Below, in pieces: positions 22,865 to 30,606 of a DNA stretch of 42,295 bases. Numbering within the stretch: the stretch's first letter is position 1; each line of letters starts with the position of its first letter. The position numbers were made by a program, and so were the translations under genes. The DNA comes from a virus. The stretch lies in the IMG/VR virus record IMGVR_UViG_3300044966_000796, positions 1 to 42,295 of that record. One strand, written 5' to 3'. The notes beneath the pieces are model-generated. The model did no database searches. It had not been told where the DNA came from and saw nothing but the letters and a program-made list of their open reading frames with translations.

Positions 22865-22932
22865 ATCAAACTCTCCTATTAGGAACACGGTCACTTTGGT
22901 AATAATCACAGCTTCATTGCCGTGACACAAGT

Positions 22933-22961
22933 ATTGTAACACATTGCATCACGGCTGTCAA
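22933..22961 (-). promoter_or_regulatory. sigma70-type promoter for the 22864 operon
   Basis: Minus-strand TTGACA (22961-22956), 17-bp spacer, TACAAT (22938-22933). Confidence 0.85.
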
Positions 22962-22974
22962 GGGCACTTTCGGA

Positions 22975-23694
22975 TCAGCGATTCATATTCTTTACTCGTT
23001 CTTTCACAACGAGCCAATCAGGGTCAAATCGATCAGGAGGCAATGGGACATTTGGGTCAAAATCAAATTCTTGATCAGGTTCTGGTTTTGGCTTTGGTTT
23101 TTGTACTGGTTTTTGCTCTGGTTTTCTAAATTTATTATTAGGTGAAAATATGTCATCTTCATCTTCATAAATATTATACTTTTTAACTTGTACTTTTTTG
23201 TTTGGAACAGGATTAGTCGTGGATTTTTGTTGAGGACTATATTGATCCTGAATTAAATTGTGCTGCTTAAAAAAAGACTTCCACATAGCAGATGAGTGAT
23301 ATTTATTTTCACAACTGCTATTAGGATATGGTCCAAAGTCTACATTTGTCTTATTTAATTTTACTGCTGCAATGTAAATAAAAGCTTCTCTAGAAGCTTG
23401 AACAACCATGCTATTATAGTCTTCAGCTAGTCTAAAAAGACTTGGACTAACTTTTGGTTTTAAACCTAGAGAGAAAGCTGCTGCTACTCTATGTGTAGTA
23501 TCTCCAGAATTAATTGCTATATTTAGCAATTCTTCATTATTGTTAATATGCCTAGCTATATTTGTGGCATTGATTCTTAATACTAAAACTGCTTGCGTAG
23601 GATTACTAAATGGATCACTTTCATAAGATGCGGCTTGCAACATAAATTGCAATCCATTTTGAGAAAAAGCAAGCGCAACGGCAAACAAAATCAT
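22975..23694 (-). CDS. Secreted HEAT-like repeat protein with Pro/Lys-rich tail
   Basis: 239 residues from ATG 23694 with AAGGAGG 7 bases upstream. MILFAVALAFSQNG looks like a short signal peptide. Residues 50-115 contain two HEAT-like units (NSGDTTHRVAAAFSLGL, EDYNSMVVQASREAFIYIAA), then F-G-P-Y-P-N-S-S-C and an M-W-K-S-F-F-K segment, a layout I recall from Planctomycete proteins. The C-terminus is a K-P/E-P/D-P-rich linker. Probably host-derived; role unknown. Confidence 0.65.
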   Translation of the reverse strand: MILFAVALAFSQNGLQFMLQAASYESDPFSNPTQAVLVLRINATNIARHINNNEELLNIAINSGDTTHRVAAAFSLGLKPKVSPSLFRLAEDYNSMVVQASREAFIYIAAVKLNKTNVDFGPYPNSSCENKYHSSAMWKSFFKQHNLIQDQYSPQQKSTTNPVPNKKVQVKKYNIYEDEDDIFSPNNKFRKPEQKPVQKPKPKPEPDQEFDFDPNVPLPPDRFDPDWLVVKERVKNMNR

Positions 23695-23761
23695 ATTCAG
23701 CCTCCTTGACAAAAGAACTACCCCAACAAGACGATAACAACATCTTGTTGATTCCACAACA

Positions 23762-24040
23762 TCAGTTGGTGGATTCCATTTCCCACCAATCAAAACATTC
23801 AATTTTTTCTGGCAAGTATTTAATTCTTTCTAAAATTTCTCCAACAATTTTATCGCAATTTTTCGTATGATTTACCCATTCTTTTTCTGAAAATTCATAT
23901 GGATAATAGTAATTTATTTTTTCTGCTCCGTGATATGGTATTTGACCATATTCGTCACATAGTTTTTTAAGTAATTTTATTTCTTCTTTGTTAACACCCT
24001 TAATTCCGAATTCTTGGTCTTCAAAATCAAAAATGTTCAT
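23762..24040 (-). CDS. Hypothetical protein
   Basis: 92 residues with TGAGG 5 bases before the ATG, just 6 bases after the csrA stop, so co-transcribed. Sequence MNIFDFEDQEFGIKGVNKEE, YYYPYEFSEKEWVNHTKNCD, EILERIKYLPEKIECFDWWE; acidic, helical, W-rich C-terminus. No family recognised. Confidence 0.65.
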   Translation of the reverse strand: MNIFDFEDQEFGIKGVNKEEIKLLKKLCDEYGQIPYHGAEKINYYYPYEFSEKEWVNHTKNCDKIVGEILERIKYLPEKIECFDWWEMESTN

Positions 24041-24046
24041 AAAGCC

Positions 24047-24253
24047 TCATTTTTTAATAGTGAATAAAAAGTTTTCCTCCTTGTAAACTTCTTCTCTGTT
24101 GATTATCGCATTTTTTGGTGCAGATATCCTAATCTTAGCTCGTCCGCTAGTTGCTTTATTTAGATTAATTATAATTTTTTCTCCACAAATTTCAATGATA
24201 ATATTTTCACCATTCTTACGAGTCAAAAGCAAACTACCCTTAATGTCTTCCAT
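24047..24253 (-). CDS. csrA: CsrA-type RNA-binding translational regulator
   Basis: 68 residues from ATG 24253 with AAGGAG 6 bases upstream. The CsrA pattern is clear: L-L-L-T-R-K-N-G-E-N-I-I-I, I-I-I-N-L, then A-K-I-R-I-S-A-P-K-N-A-I-I-N-R-E-E-V-Y. The family motif is L-T-R-x-x-G-E and A-P-x-x-x-x-I-x-R-x-E. There is a six-residue N-terminal extension. CsrA dimers bind GGA in hairpin loops near ribosome sites and block translation, so a phage copy could rewire host carbon flow or time phage genes. Confidence 0.85.
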   Translation of the reverse strand: MEDIKGSLLLTRKNGENIIIEICGEKIIINLNKATSGRAKIRISAPKNAIINREEVYKEENFLFTIKK

Positions 24254-24299
24254 GATTAACTCCTTGTTTAAAACTTTTGCCACGACCTGCGGCACAACC

Positions 24300-24328
24300 A
24301 TAGTACCACATTATTCGACCTGTGTCAA
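24300..24328 (-). promoter_or_regulatory. sigma70-type promoter for csrA
   Basis: Minus-strand TTGACA (24328-24323), 17-bp spacer, TACTAT (24305-24300); the -35 box overlaps the end of the 24325 gene. Confidence 0.8.
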
Positions 24329-24591
24329 GCTGGCACAAATGAATAGTCCCTGCTGTTCTCCGCAAAGCTTTTAGCTTCTTCTTCTGACTTAAATCTAGGT
24401 GAATCTGATTCATGCCTTACCAAAGTTGTGTTATAACCACGAATTATAAGATAATACTTATATCCTTCATCAGCACTCTTAGACCAATTACATGGAAAGA
24501 ATCTATAATTTCTTACTTGAAATGCTTTTTTAAGCTCCTTCTCTTTAGATTTTTTTGGTTTTTTCTTATTCTTATAATCACTACATGTCAT
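24325..24591 (-). CDS. Small basic hypothetical protein
   Basis: 88 residues from ATG 24591; AAGGAG lies 9 bases upstream, so the GTG at 24609 is rejected. A Lys-rich N-terminus (NKKKPKKSKEKELKKAF) is followed by YRFFPCNWSKSADEGYKYYL and FKSEEEAKSFAENSRD. Could be a small nucleic-acid-binding protein; no family recognised. Confidence 0.6.
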   Translation of the reverse strand: MTCSDYKNKKKPKKSKEKELKKAFQVRNYRFFPCNWSKSADEGYKYYLIIRGYNTTLVRHESDSPRFKSEEEAKSFAENSRDYSFVPA

Positions 24592-24679
24592 AACAACATA
24601 CTCCTTCACAAGAACAGTGGAGCATTCTGCATTTTTAATGTGCAGCTTCGTTACACAAACTCAGGCATCCACTAATAAG

Positions 24680-24708
24680 ATTGTATCAGTTTTTGATGCC
24701 AATGTCAA
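24680..24708 (-). promoter_or_regulatory. sigma70-type promoter for the 24591 gene
   Basis: Minus-strand TTGACA (24708-24703), 17-bp spacer, TACAAT (24685-24680), leaving a 5' leader of about 80 bases. Confidence 0.85.
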
Positions 24709-24720
24709 CTACATAGTTTT

Positions 24721-25281
24721 ATGAACATTAGTTTTAGAAATTACATTGAAACATATGCTGACATGGGATTTCATCTTGGCGAATATGATGTTTTAAATGT
24801 TTTTGACCAAATCCCAGAAGATAAAAACTTCGCAGAAGTATTTATGTATGGTAAAAAAGCACTCAATATTGCTCAAAATTTAGATAAAATATTAGGCATG
24901 AAAAAAATGATTATGCTTCTTGGACCAACAACAAATACACTGATTAGTAACGGCGTTTCCATATTAAAGATATTAAGACATCCAAAGAAACTATCAAACT
25001 GGATAGAACTTAAAAAAAATCTTGTAGAACTATCAAAACTAGCAGCAATTAATCCATTAATTGCTGGACCGATAGCTATCGGAACTACTATTATAACTGG
25101 AATTGAAGACGGAAAAGAAACAGTTTTGTTGTTGACAAAACTAGCTTCATCAATTTATTTCTATCTAGAAAGTATTGTAAGAATAATGAGTAATAGCAAA
25201 TTATCGTATGTTCGGAAACTTGCAGAACATTTGAAAGATAGAGTAGCAGCAGTTATGCCAAAATCAAAGATGCCACACTAA
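24721..25281 (+). CDS. Propeptide-like putative packaged protein with hydrophobic helices
   Basis: 186 residues. The start MNISFRNYIETYADMGFHLGE fits the propeptide family loosely (F-x-x-Y-I and a later L-G-E). The middle has long hydrophobic helices (IMLLGPTTNTLISNGVSILK, NPLIAGPIAIGTTIITG), possibly membrane-active. No Shine-Dalgarno site before the ATG, as for other propeptide genes. No family recognised; a pilot or pore-like role would be speculation. Confidence 0.65.
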   Translation: MNISFRNYIETYADMGFHLGEYDVLNVFDQIPEDKNFAEVFMYGKKALNIAQNLDKILGMKKMIMLLGPTTNTLISNGVSILKILRHPKKLSNWIELKKNLVELSKLAAINPLIAGPIAIGTTIITGIEDGKETVLLLTKLASSIYFYLESIVRIMSNSKLSYVRKLAEHLKDRVAAVMPKSKMPH

Positions 25282-25286
25282 AAATA

Positions 25287-25313
25287 TACACCACCGGGTT
25301 TTTCGGTGGTGTA
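25287..25313. terminator. Bidirectional hairpin between convergent genes
   Basis: TACACCACCG and CGGTGGTGTA form a 10-bp stem with a 7-base loop. On the minus strand it runs into TATTTTTAG, so it ends the 27294-to-25394 operon; on the plus strand it lies 6 bases after the stop of the 24721 gene. Confidence 0.75.
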
Positions 25314-25322
25314 TGGCAAAGT

Positions 25323-25373
25323 GATACAATGTATATAGTGTCGAACCGAGACAATATTATATAGTGTTGAATT
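25323..25373. repeat. Imperfect tandem repeat of about 20 bases
   Basis: ACAATGTATATAGTGTCGAA and ACAATATTATATAGTGTTGAA occur about 25 bases apart in the non-coding gap between the hairpin and the 25394 gene. Possible protein-binding or promoter-like sites; otherwise the gap holds nothing visible. Confidence 0.5.
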
Positions 25374-25393
25374 TAAAATAATTATTAAAAAAA

Positions 25394-25687
25394 TCATCCT
25401 TTACATTTGCATCCCTTGCATTTGCAAGGTTTGCAGGAACAATTCTGGCATGAACCAGTTGTACAACCTTTACATTTACATTCACATTTCATATGCTCTT
25501 TCCTTTCTATAAAATTAGAGAAAGAATATTCTTCTTTTAATTTGCGAGGTTTTCTCGCAAAATCTTTTGCATCCTCAAGAGATATGCCTTTAGCTATTTT
25601 TCTCGTACTTGGAGTACAATCACCTGTTTTTTTGCAACGAACAACTGCGCCGAATAATTTTCTCTGTTTTTCTGACTTAGCTGGCAT
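25394..25687 (-). CDS. DUF3008-like protein fused to a metallothionein-like tail
   Basis: 97 residues. Residues 1-48 start M-P-A-K-S-E-K-Q-R-K-L-F-G and contain LEDAKDFARKPR, as in DUF3008, a small phage/bacterial family. Residues 52-64 (EEYSFSNFIERKE) look like a propeptide motif placed internally. From Met66 the tail is almost only Cys, Lys and Gly (CECKCKGC, CSCKPCKCKGCKCKG; 12 Cys), which should bind metal. An AAAGGAAAGAG site precedes the in-frame ATG at 25492, so the tail may also be made as a separate 32-residue peptide. Confidence 0.75.
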   Translation of the reverse strand: MPAKSEKQRKLFGAVVRCKKTGDCTPSTRKIAKGISLEDAKDFARKPRKLKEEYSFSNFIERKEHMKCECKCKGCTTGSCQNCSCKPCKCKGCKCKG

Positions 25688-25711
25688 CTATCCTCCAGCC
25701 ATATTTACCAA

Positions 25712-26266
25712 TCAGACAAACATTTTCTTAAATATTTGTGGCTGTTCAGGTGCAACAGATGGCTGATCTTTAATTTTCCAGTGATAGAAAGACTGAATAA
25801 CATACTGATCATCTCTACAGATCAAATCATCACGCCAATGTGGCATTTTATTTCCAAGAATTAAAGCAGCCTGACCCGGTTTTGTTTCAAATGATGCAAT
25901 CTTCCCATTATCAAGCTCAACATGAAGCTCCCAAGGTTTATCAAGATTACTAAATGTACATAAGGATAAAGTAAGATCAAGTTCTTTCCTGTCTATATGT
26001 CTCTTTAACATTGCTCCATTATAATAAATTCTAGTATAAGAGTTTTCCTCAACAATATTTTGAAGACCTGTCTTTTCCTTTATGAGAGGGGTTAACTCTT
26101 TTAACAATTTTTCATATTCAGGAATTCTCCCACTACCATAAGAATTGGCATAATGAGTTTTATCTGCTTCATAATTCAACTTTTTATCATCTTTGTATTT
26201 AAGAGCAAGTTGATTGAGAATTTCACATCTTTCAAGAGTGATTAGTTTGTCAAAAAATATATGCAT
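25712..26266 (-). CDS. 2-oxoglutarate/Fe(II)-dependent oxygenase-like protein
   Basis: 184 residues. The double-stranded helix fold is suggested by NSYTRIYYNGAMLKRHIDRK with H90-x-D92, then W-E-L-H-V-E-L-D-N-G, K-P-G-Q-A-A-L-I-L-G-N, a distal H143 (M-P-H-W-R-D-D) and YVIQSFYHWK. These are the iron ligands of the prolyl-4-hydroxylase-like group. Substrates could be protein side chains or nucleobases. Third-to-last gene position in the 27294 operon. Confidence 0.75.
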   Translation of the reverse strand: MHIFFDKLITLERCEILNQLALKYKDDKKLNYEADKTHYANSYGSGRIPEYEKLLKELTPLIKEKTGLQNIVEENSYTRIYYNGAMLKRHIDRKELDLTLSLCTFSNLDKPWELHVELDNGKIASFETKPGQAALILGNKMPHWRDDLICRDDQYVIQSFYHWKIKDQPSVAPEQPQIFKKMFV

Positions 26267-26274
26267 AATATATT

Positions 26275-26697
26275 CTAGTGATATAAAAATGTAATTTTTT
26301 CATCGTGATCCATAATTTCTCCAAAAATTTCAAACCCTAAAGACATGTTTATCTTTTTTGGATAATCTAAAATCTCAAAGATATATTTTCCCATATTTAC
26401 TTCAAGAAACTTTCTACTTAACGATGTTGATCCATGAATTTTTCCGGGCATATTTCTTCTTGAAAAGTCTTTACCCATATTAACATCGGTGAAAAGAGGA
26501 ACAATAATTTGGTTGTTTCTCCTTAACACCATGATAACTGCTGCCTGTATTTTGGCATAATTTACACAAACATCTTTTCTATTCAACGTTCCATCATTGA
26601 ATAAAGGAATGTAATAGTCTTCAATATCTAGGTTGGGCAAAAACCGCTGTCCAAAAATCCCCACATTTCCCAGTCCCAACATGGCAAAAGAATCCAT
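26275..26697 (-). CDS. Hypothetical protein overlapping the CAP gene
   Basis: 140 residues from ATG 26697, kept because GGGAG lies about 10 bases upstream although it overlaps the CAP-domain gene by 77 bases in another frame. Beta-rich sequence (NYAKIQAAVIMVLRRNNQII, EVNMGKYIFEILDYPKKINM). No motif recognised. A shorter TTG start near 26640 would avoid most of the overlap. Confidence 0.6.
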   Translation of the reverse strand: MDSFAMLGLGNVGIFGQRFLPNLDIEDYYIPLFNDGTLNRKDVCVNYAKIQAAVIMVLRRNNQIIVPLFTDVNMGKDFSRRNMPGKIHGSTSLSRKFLEVNMGKYIFEILDYPKKINMSLGFEIFGEIMDHDEKITFLYH

Positions 26698-27079
26698 TCT
26701 TCATCATCTCCCTAGAGTTATTACTAATCTTCATCTGATTGAAAGCATCTTGTGCTGTCTTAGCTAAGTTTACCACAATCTCTCCACTGTCTGCAACAGG
26801 ATATTCTAGCTTCATAAGCCTGAATTGCAAGGTTATTCCTTTAGGTTTATTTGTAAACTGATAATACTGATAATTGAATTGTGAACTTTCTCTCGCAACA
26901 ACATTCAGTTCATGTATTTCCTCTAATGGCATTAACCCATTAATCCTGCGTTCTTGATTAATCATATTAATCAATTCTTTTAGTTGCTGCTCTTGCTCTT
27001 CATCAAAAGATGGAATTGGTCGTGGTTCTACAAAAAATGTAGATTTTATCCATTTAAGAATAGAAGCAATAAAATTCAT
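26621..27079 (-). CDS. CAP/SCP-domain protein (YkwD-like)
   Basis: 152 residues; the ATG overlaps the upstream stop as ATGA. A hydrophobic N-terminus (MNFIASILKWIKSTFFV) may be a signal or anchor. Then LINMINQERRINGLMPL, L-N-V-V-A-R-E-S-S-Q, A-D-S-G-E-I-V and GFFCHVGTGKCGDFWTAVFA, the order of CAP-superfamily motifs; several of the usual His/Glu positions seem altered. CAP proteins are mostly extracellular; role here unknown. Confidence 0.7.
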   Translation of the reverse strand: MNFIASILKWIKSTFFVEPRPIPSFDEEQEQQLKELINMINQERRINGLMPLEEIHELNVVARESSQFNYQYYQFTNKPKGITLQFRLMKLEYPVADSGEIVVNLAKTAQDAFNQMKISNNSREMMKNGFFCHVGTGKCGDFWTAVFAQPRY

Positions 27080-27294
27080 GATTTCACCGTCTTCTGTGCG
27101 TATTTCAAAGCTCTGATGAGAACGTCTATTTCTGTGTGATTCGCATAAGCTACACGAAGAACACCTTTTTCGTCTTCATAAATATTACAAACTTTTGTTT
27201 TTGTGTCTCTGAAAATAATTCTATAAAATTGTTCTGAAGGAAATCCAATGAGATAAATTTCCTTTTCGATTACAAACTCGTCCTTAACTTTCAT
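27076..27294 (-). CDS. Small hypothetical protein
   Basis: 72 residues with AAGGAG 6 bases before the ATG and a near-consensus promoter upstream; first gene of a five-gene operon. Beta-rich then helical (EIYLIGFPSEQFYRIIFRDT, IDVLIRALKYAQKTVKS). No family recognised. Confidence 0.65.
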   Translation of the reverse strand: MKVKDEFVIEKEIYLIGFPSEQFYRIIFRDTKTKVCNIYEDEKGVLRVAYANHTEIDVLIRALKYAQKTVKS

Positions 27295-27326
27295 GACTAC
27301 TCCTTGTTAAGAAAAACAACACGATC

Positions 27327-27355
27327 ATTATACATAAGCATATGAGAAAAGTCAA
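27327..27355 (-). promoter_or_regulatory. sigma70-type promoter for the 27294 operon
   Basis: Minus-strand TTGACT (27355-27350), 17-bp spacer, TATAAT (27332-27327). It overlaps the start of a small plus-strand frame. Confidence 0.8.
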
Positions 27356-27497
27356 ATTACAACTTGTGATTGAAAAAGAATGTGAACTTCCAGAAAATTG
27401 CACAAAAGATGATTTGATCAAAGAATCAAAAAAAATAAAAAAAATCCTCGACATGGGTTATCATGTCGAGGTTAAGATTATTGAAGAAAACGATTAG
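27342..27497 (+). CDS. Possible 51-residue protein
   Basis: A 51-codon plus-strand frame, MRKVKLQLVIEKECELPE.., ending HVEVKIIEEND, with a balanced, plausible strand-helix-strand composition. It has no Shine-Dalgarno site, overlaps a minus promoter at its start and a minus terminator at its end, and its stop overlaps the convergent 27494 gene. Composition argues for a real gene; context is ambiguous. Confidence 0.45.
   Translation: MRKVKLQLVIEKECELPENCTKDDLIKESKKIKKILDMGYHVEVKIIEEND
27436..27471 (-). terminator. Rho-independent terminator after the 27494 gene
   Basis: Minus-strand CCTCGACATG pairs with CATGTCGAGG around a 6-base loop and runs into ATTTTTTTT, 23 bases after the stop. Confidence 0.85.
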
Positions 27498-27748
27498 TCA
27501 AGCCACTGAGTCTTGTTCTTAAGATCAATTCGCCTGATTTTATTAGCAGAAACATGGGGGCTGTCTGCATAAGTAAACATAACCGATGGATCAGCACATC
27601 CCCAAGTCAAGATGTTGCTAAGCTCTTCAGGGGAACATGCCCAAGAATCACTACAATAACTTGTTTCTACTGGGTCAATACCAATTCCAATATTGGTAAT
27701 CTGCGATTCAAACATGTCATTTTCATTTGCGTAATCATAAATATTCAT
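27494..27748 (-). CDS. Small acidic hypothetical protein
   Basis: 84 residues with AAGGAGAG 5 bases before the ATG. Acidic, with TSYCSDSWACSPEELSNIL and TWGCADPSVMFTYADSPHVS; no membrane segment. A monocistronic unit with a strong terminator. No family recognised. Confidence 0.65.
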   Translation of the reverse strand: MNIYDYANENDMFESQITNIGIGIDPVETSYCSDSWACSPEELSNILTWGCADPSVMFTYADSPHVSANKIRRIDLKNKTQWLD

Positions 27749-27798
27749 GTTGCTCTCCTTTAATATAAATGAGTGACTAAAAACAAAACGGGGGCACC

Positions 27799-28482
27799 TT
27801 GGAAGAATTAACTTATAAATTTCACAACAGACTAAGTAATGTAGTTTGGGAAAATGGAAAAATAAAAAAAGATATCAAGTCAAAGCTTGTCGATATAGCA
27901 TACTTATGGATGCGTGAAGCAGACTTGCCTGATGATATCATAGAAGATATAGTTATAACCGGAAGTCATGCAGGTTACAACTATACTGAATATTCTGACA
28001 TAGATGTACACATTATTGTAGATAAAAGAAAATTAGGTTGTGAAAATTTGATTGATGATTTTCTTTTTGACAAAAAGAAAATATTTGGAGAGAAGCACAA
28101 TATTACGATTGATGACCGTGATGTAGAAGTCTATGCACAAGACATTCATGAAGAATACCCCAAAAACGAAGCTGTGTATTCATTACTAAATGACAAATGG
28201 ATTGCAAAACCACACAAATTAAAAAAAGAATTACTGGATCACACGCTAGTAAAAAAAGCAATTTTTTACAGAAAATTAGTCAAAAGACTTGTAAAAGAAG
28301 GCAATGTAAAAAAAATGATTAAATTTAAAGAAAAATTAAGAAAAATGAGACAAGCTGGGCTAAATCGTGAAGGAGAGTTTTCAGTAGAAAATATTGTTTA
28401 TAAAGAATTACGCAATAGAAATTTACTAAAAAAATTAGATGATCGATTAAATTATTTAATCGATAAAAGATATTCTGTGTAA
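27799..28482 (+). CDS. Nucleotidyltransferase-fold protein
   Basis: 227 residues from a TTG at 27799 preceded by GGGGGC; no ATG fits. The core is V-I-T-G-S-H-A-G-Y-N-Y..S-D-I-D-V-H-I-I-V, the GS..(x)..D-x-D signature of the nucleotidyltransferase superfamily, with a third acidic residue in DDRDVEVYAQD. The C-terminal half is basic helices (KLVKRLVKEGNVKKMIKFKE). Similar genes occur in T4-like phages; substrate unknown. Confidence 0.75.
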   Translation: MEELTYKFHNRLSNVVWENGKIKKDIKSKLVDIAYLWMREADLPDDIIEDIVITGSHAGYNYTEYSDIDVHIIVDKRKLGCENLIDDFLFDKKKIFGEKHNITIDDRDVEVYAQDIHEEYPKNEAVYSLLNDKWIAKPHKLKKELLDHTLVKKAIFYRKLVKRLVKEGNVKKMIKFKEKLRKMRQAGLNREGEFSVENIVYKELRNRNLLKKLDDRLNYLIDKRYSV

Positions 28483-28561
28483 ATTTGACAGATAAGTAAA
28501 AAATTTGCATCAAAGTTGAAATCTGATAAGCTAAGATAAGGACGAATTAACAGGAGGGATT

Positions 28562-29071
28562 ATGAGAGACTTTGAAATATACTGTGACCTTGATGGCGTT
28601 TTAGTCGATTTGGCAGGTAAGATTTCAGAAGTCTACAAAGAAAATCTTCCTAATGATTCATTTAAAAATCATTTCAACAATTTAATGAGTTCTTTAAGTT
28701 CTTCAGAAAAATTAGATTTTTGGGTATCATTAGAAAGAACTAACGATTGCATGGAACTATGGGATTTCATCAAGCAGTTTACGCCAACCATATTAACTTC
28801 ATGTTCAGAAACGCCAATTGCTTGCATTGGCAAAAAGAAATGGTGCAGCAATCATTTAGATGTTCCGTCAAGAAGAGTCATATGCGTTCCTCGTAGTTCC
28901 AGTAAACAAAATTATGCTGGACGCAATAGAATTCTAATTGATGACCTAGAAAGCAATATAACCGAATGGGAAGCATCTGGTGGAATAGGAATCCTGCACA
29001 ACAATGCGGTTATGACATTGAAAATTCTCAAAGATATATTATATACCAAATACGATACCTATGACATTTAA
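28562..29071 (+). CDS. HAD-superfamily phosphatase, 5'-nucleotidase-like
   Basis: 169 residues with AGGAGGG 5 bases before the ATG. Motif I Y-C-D-L-D-G-V-L-V-D-L (nucleophile Asp9), motif II T-S region (T-I-L-T-S-C-S), a Lys in IGKKKWC, and motif IV I-L-I-D-D-L-E-S-N. The size and the DDLESN motif fit NT5C-type deoxynucleotidases. Likely nucleotide pool control during DNA replication. Confidence 0.8.
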   Translation: MRDFEIYCDLDGVLVDLAGKISEVYKENLPNDSFKNHFNNLMSSLSSSEKLDFWVSLERTNDCMELWDFIKQFTPTILTSCSETPIACIGKKKWCSNHLDVPSRRVICVPRSSSKQNYAGRNRILIDDLESNITEWEASGGIGILHNNAVMTLKILKDILYTKYDTYDI

Positions 29072-29079
29072 GGATTATT

Positions 29080-29661
29080 ATGATTAGTTTTTATGAATTT
29101 TACAATAAATTAATGTTGTTAGAAACTACAATTTCAGAAGACGCTTTATGGAAATATATACATCATATAGAAAAAAATCCTAATTTAGATGATTTGAAAA
29201 CTTTTTTAAAAATGATGGAAAAAAAATACAGTGGTGCCAAAATGACAGGTCTTCTTAATGATTTTTTTGGTAGTATTACTCATGGAATTATTCCTAAACT
29301 TTCTAAAGCTGATCAAGAAGAAGCAAAAAAAATAATCAAAAATTTAAAACTTCACCCAGAAGACAATTACAGTCTTATTAAACTCGGATATAAAAAATTT
29401 GATAATTTTCACGAATTTGAAGAATATATTTCAAAGTCAATAGAAAGTGGCTATCCTAGCAGTGCTGCGAAAATTTTAATGGACCCTGAATATCAATATT
29501 GGTGGGAAATGATATCTCTTGATATGAAAAAAGATTTTCGTAATGCGCTTATTGATGAGAAGAAAAGAAAAGATAATCAACCAAGCATATCTGATATGTT
29601 AAGAAATGCTATCAGAGGTAATCCAGAAAAAGATGAGACAAAAGGATGGGATTCTGTATAA
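29080..29661 (+). CDS. Propeptide-bearing putative packaged protein
   Basis: 193 residues. Opens MISFYEFYNKLMLLE-TTISE, an F-Y-E-F start followed by L-L-E, matching the LxE cleavage rule. The rest is helical and charged (LKTFLKMMEKKYSGAKM, ADQEEAKKIIKNLKLHPEDN) with a Lys-rich end. AAGG lies 8 bases before the ATG. Adjacent to another propeptide gene. No family recognised. Confidence 0.75.
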   Translation: MISFYEFYNKLMLLETTISEDALWKYIHHIEKNPNLDDLKTFLKMMEKKYSGAKMTGLLNDFFGSITHGIIPKLSKADQEEAKKIIKNLKLHPEDNYSLIKLGYKKFDNFHEFEEYISKSIESGYPSSAAKILMDPEYQYWWEMISLDMKKDFRNALIDEKKRKDNQPSISDMLRNAIRGNPEKDETKGWDSV

Positions 29662-29685
29662 TTTGGTTAATATAGAAAGGTGACA

Positions 29686-30606
29686 ATGAAAAGTTTTAAT
29701 AGGTTTTCTGATTTTTGTGAAAATAAAAATTACTCTTACATGTTGTTAAATGTTTTAAAAAACGCAGCAGAAAGAGGCATGACATCAACAAAATTTATAA
29801 ATAAGATTCTCGAACCATGTTATTTTCAAGAATGGGAAAATCATTTAGATTTTATCAAAGCTTTAAATAACAGAATGTCGTTGATTAATGAAACAACTGC
29901 TGACGAAGCTAGACAAAGAATAGCAGCCATAAAAGAAAAACATTACGCACACATTATTAAAGCTACCAAAGAATCATTTAGAAAACTTTTAGATAAAATG
30001 CATTTCAAAGCAGCAATAGACATGGATGCTCAAGGATCAGAACCTGAAGCAATTAAGAAGAGATTTATTATAAAAGATCTTTATGACAAATTACTTGGAT
30101 TTGTAGAAAAATATGATACTGAATTTGAACTAGCAACTCCTGAAGAAAAACCAGATATTCACCGTGCTGCCGACACTTTGAAAGCTGAATTTGAAAGAGG
30201 CGTAATGCCTTATGTAAATGAATACTTGAAAACAAATATTGATCCAAGATATGACAGTTATAATACAATTATTGACAAAATAAATGGTTCAAGAGAATCG
30301 GGAGTTAGAAAACTTGGAGGAGTAGCTAAAGACGCTTTAGCTAGAAAGATATATGCTGCTCTAAGAAAAGAAGGCATGGAACCAGTGTACAGAAGGAAAA
30401 TCGAATTATTAGCCAGAGCAATTGGAGCAGAACCAAGAACTTTGGAGCAAATAAGACAAGAGAGAGGTGAAAGAGAAACAAGAGCATCAGCCGCATCAGC
30501 AGAGTCTGCTCGACGTGCGGCTGAATACCAAGCGGAAAGAGATGCTGCAATTGCAAGAGGAGACACGAGATTCAATCCTGATCTTGATTCAGCTTTAGGT
30601 TTATAA
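29686..30606 (+). CDS. Propeptide-like helical putative packaged protein
   Basis: 306 residues from ATG 29686 (AAGG 4-5 bases upstream; the GTG at 29680 sits on it). Opens MKSFNRFSDFCENKNYSYML, a propeptide-like start without a clear LxE. The remainder is almost all helix; the C-terminal 70 residues are Ala/Arg/Glu-rich (RETRASAASAESARRAAEYQ), a likely coiled coil. Convergent with the methyltransferase gene with no gap. Confidence 0.65.
   Translation: MKSFNRFSDFCENKNYSYMLLNVLKNAAERGMTSTKFINKILEPCYFQEWENHLDFIKALNNRMSLINETTADEARQRIAAIKEKHYAHIIKATKESFRKLLDKMHFKAAIDMDAQGSEPEAIKKRFIIKDLYDKLLGFVEKYDTEFELATPEEKPDIHRAADTLKAEFERGVMPYVNEYLKTNIDPRYDSYNTIIDKINGSRESGVRKLGGVAKDALARKIYAALRKEGMEPVYRRKIELLARAIGAEPRTLEQIRQERGERETRASAASAESARRAAEYQAERDAAIARGDTRFNPDLDSALGL

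Noticed and set aside
27799-28482. Propeptide start on the nucleotidyltransferase
   Set aside because: The N-terminus (MEELTYKFHNRL) lacks the F-x-x-[WF]-[LI] and LxE elements.
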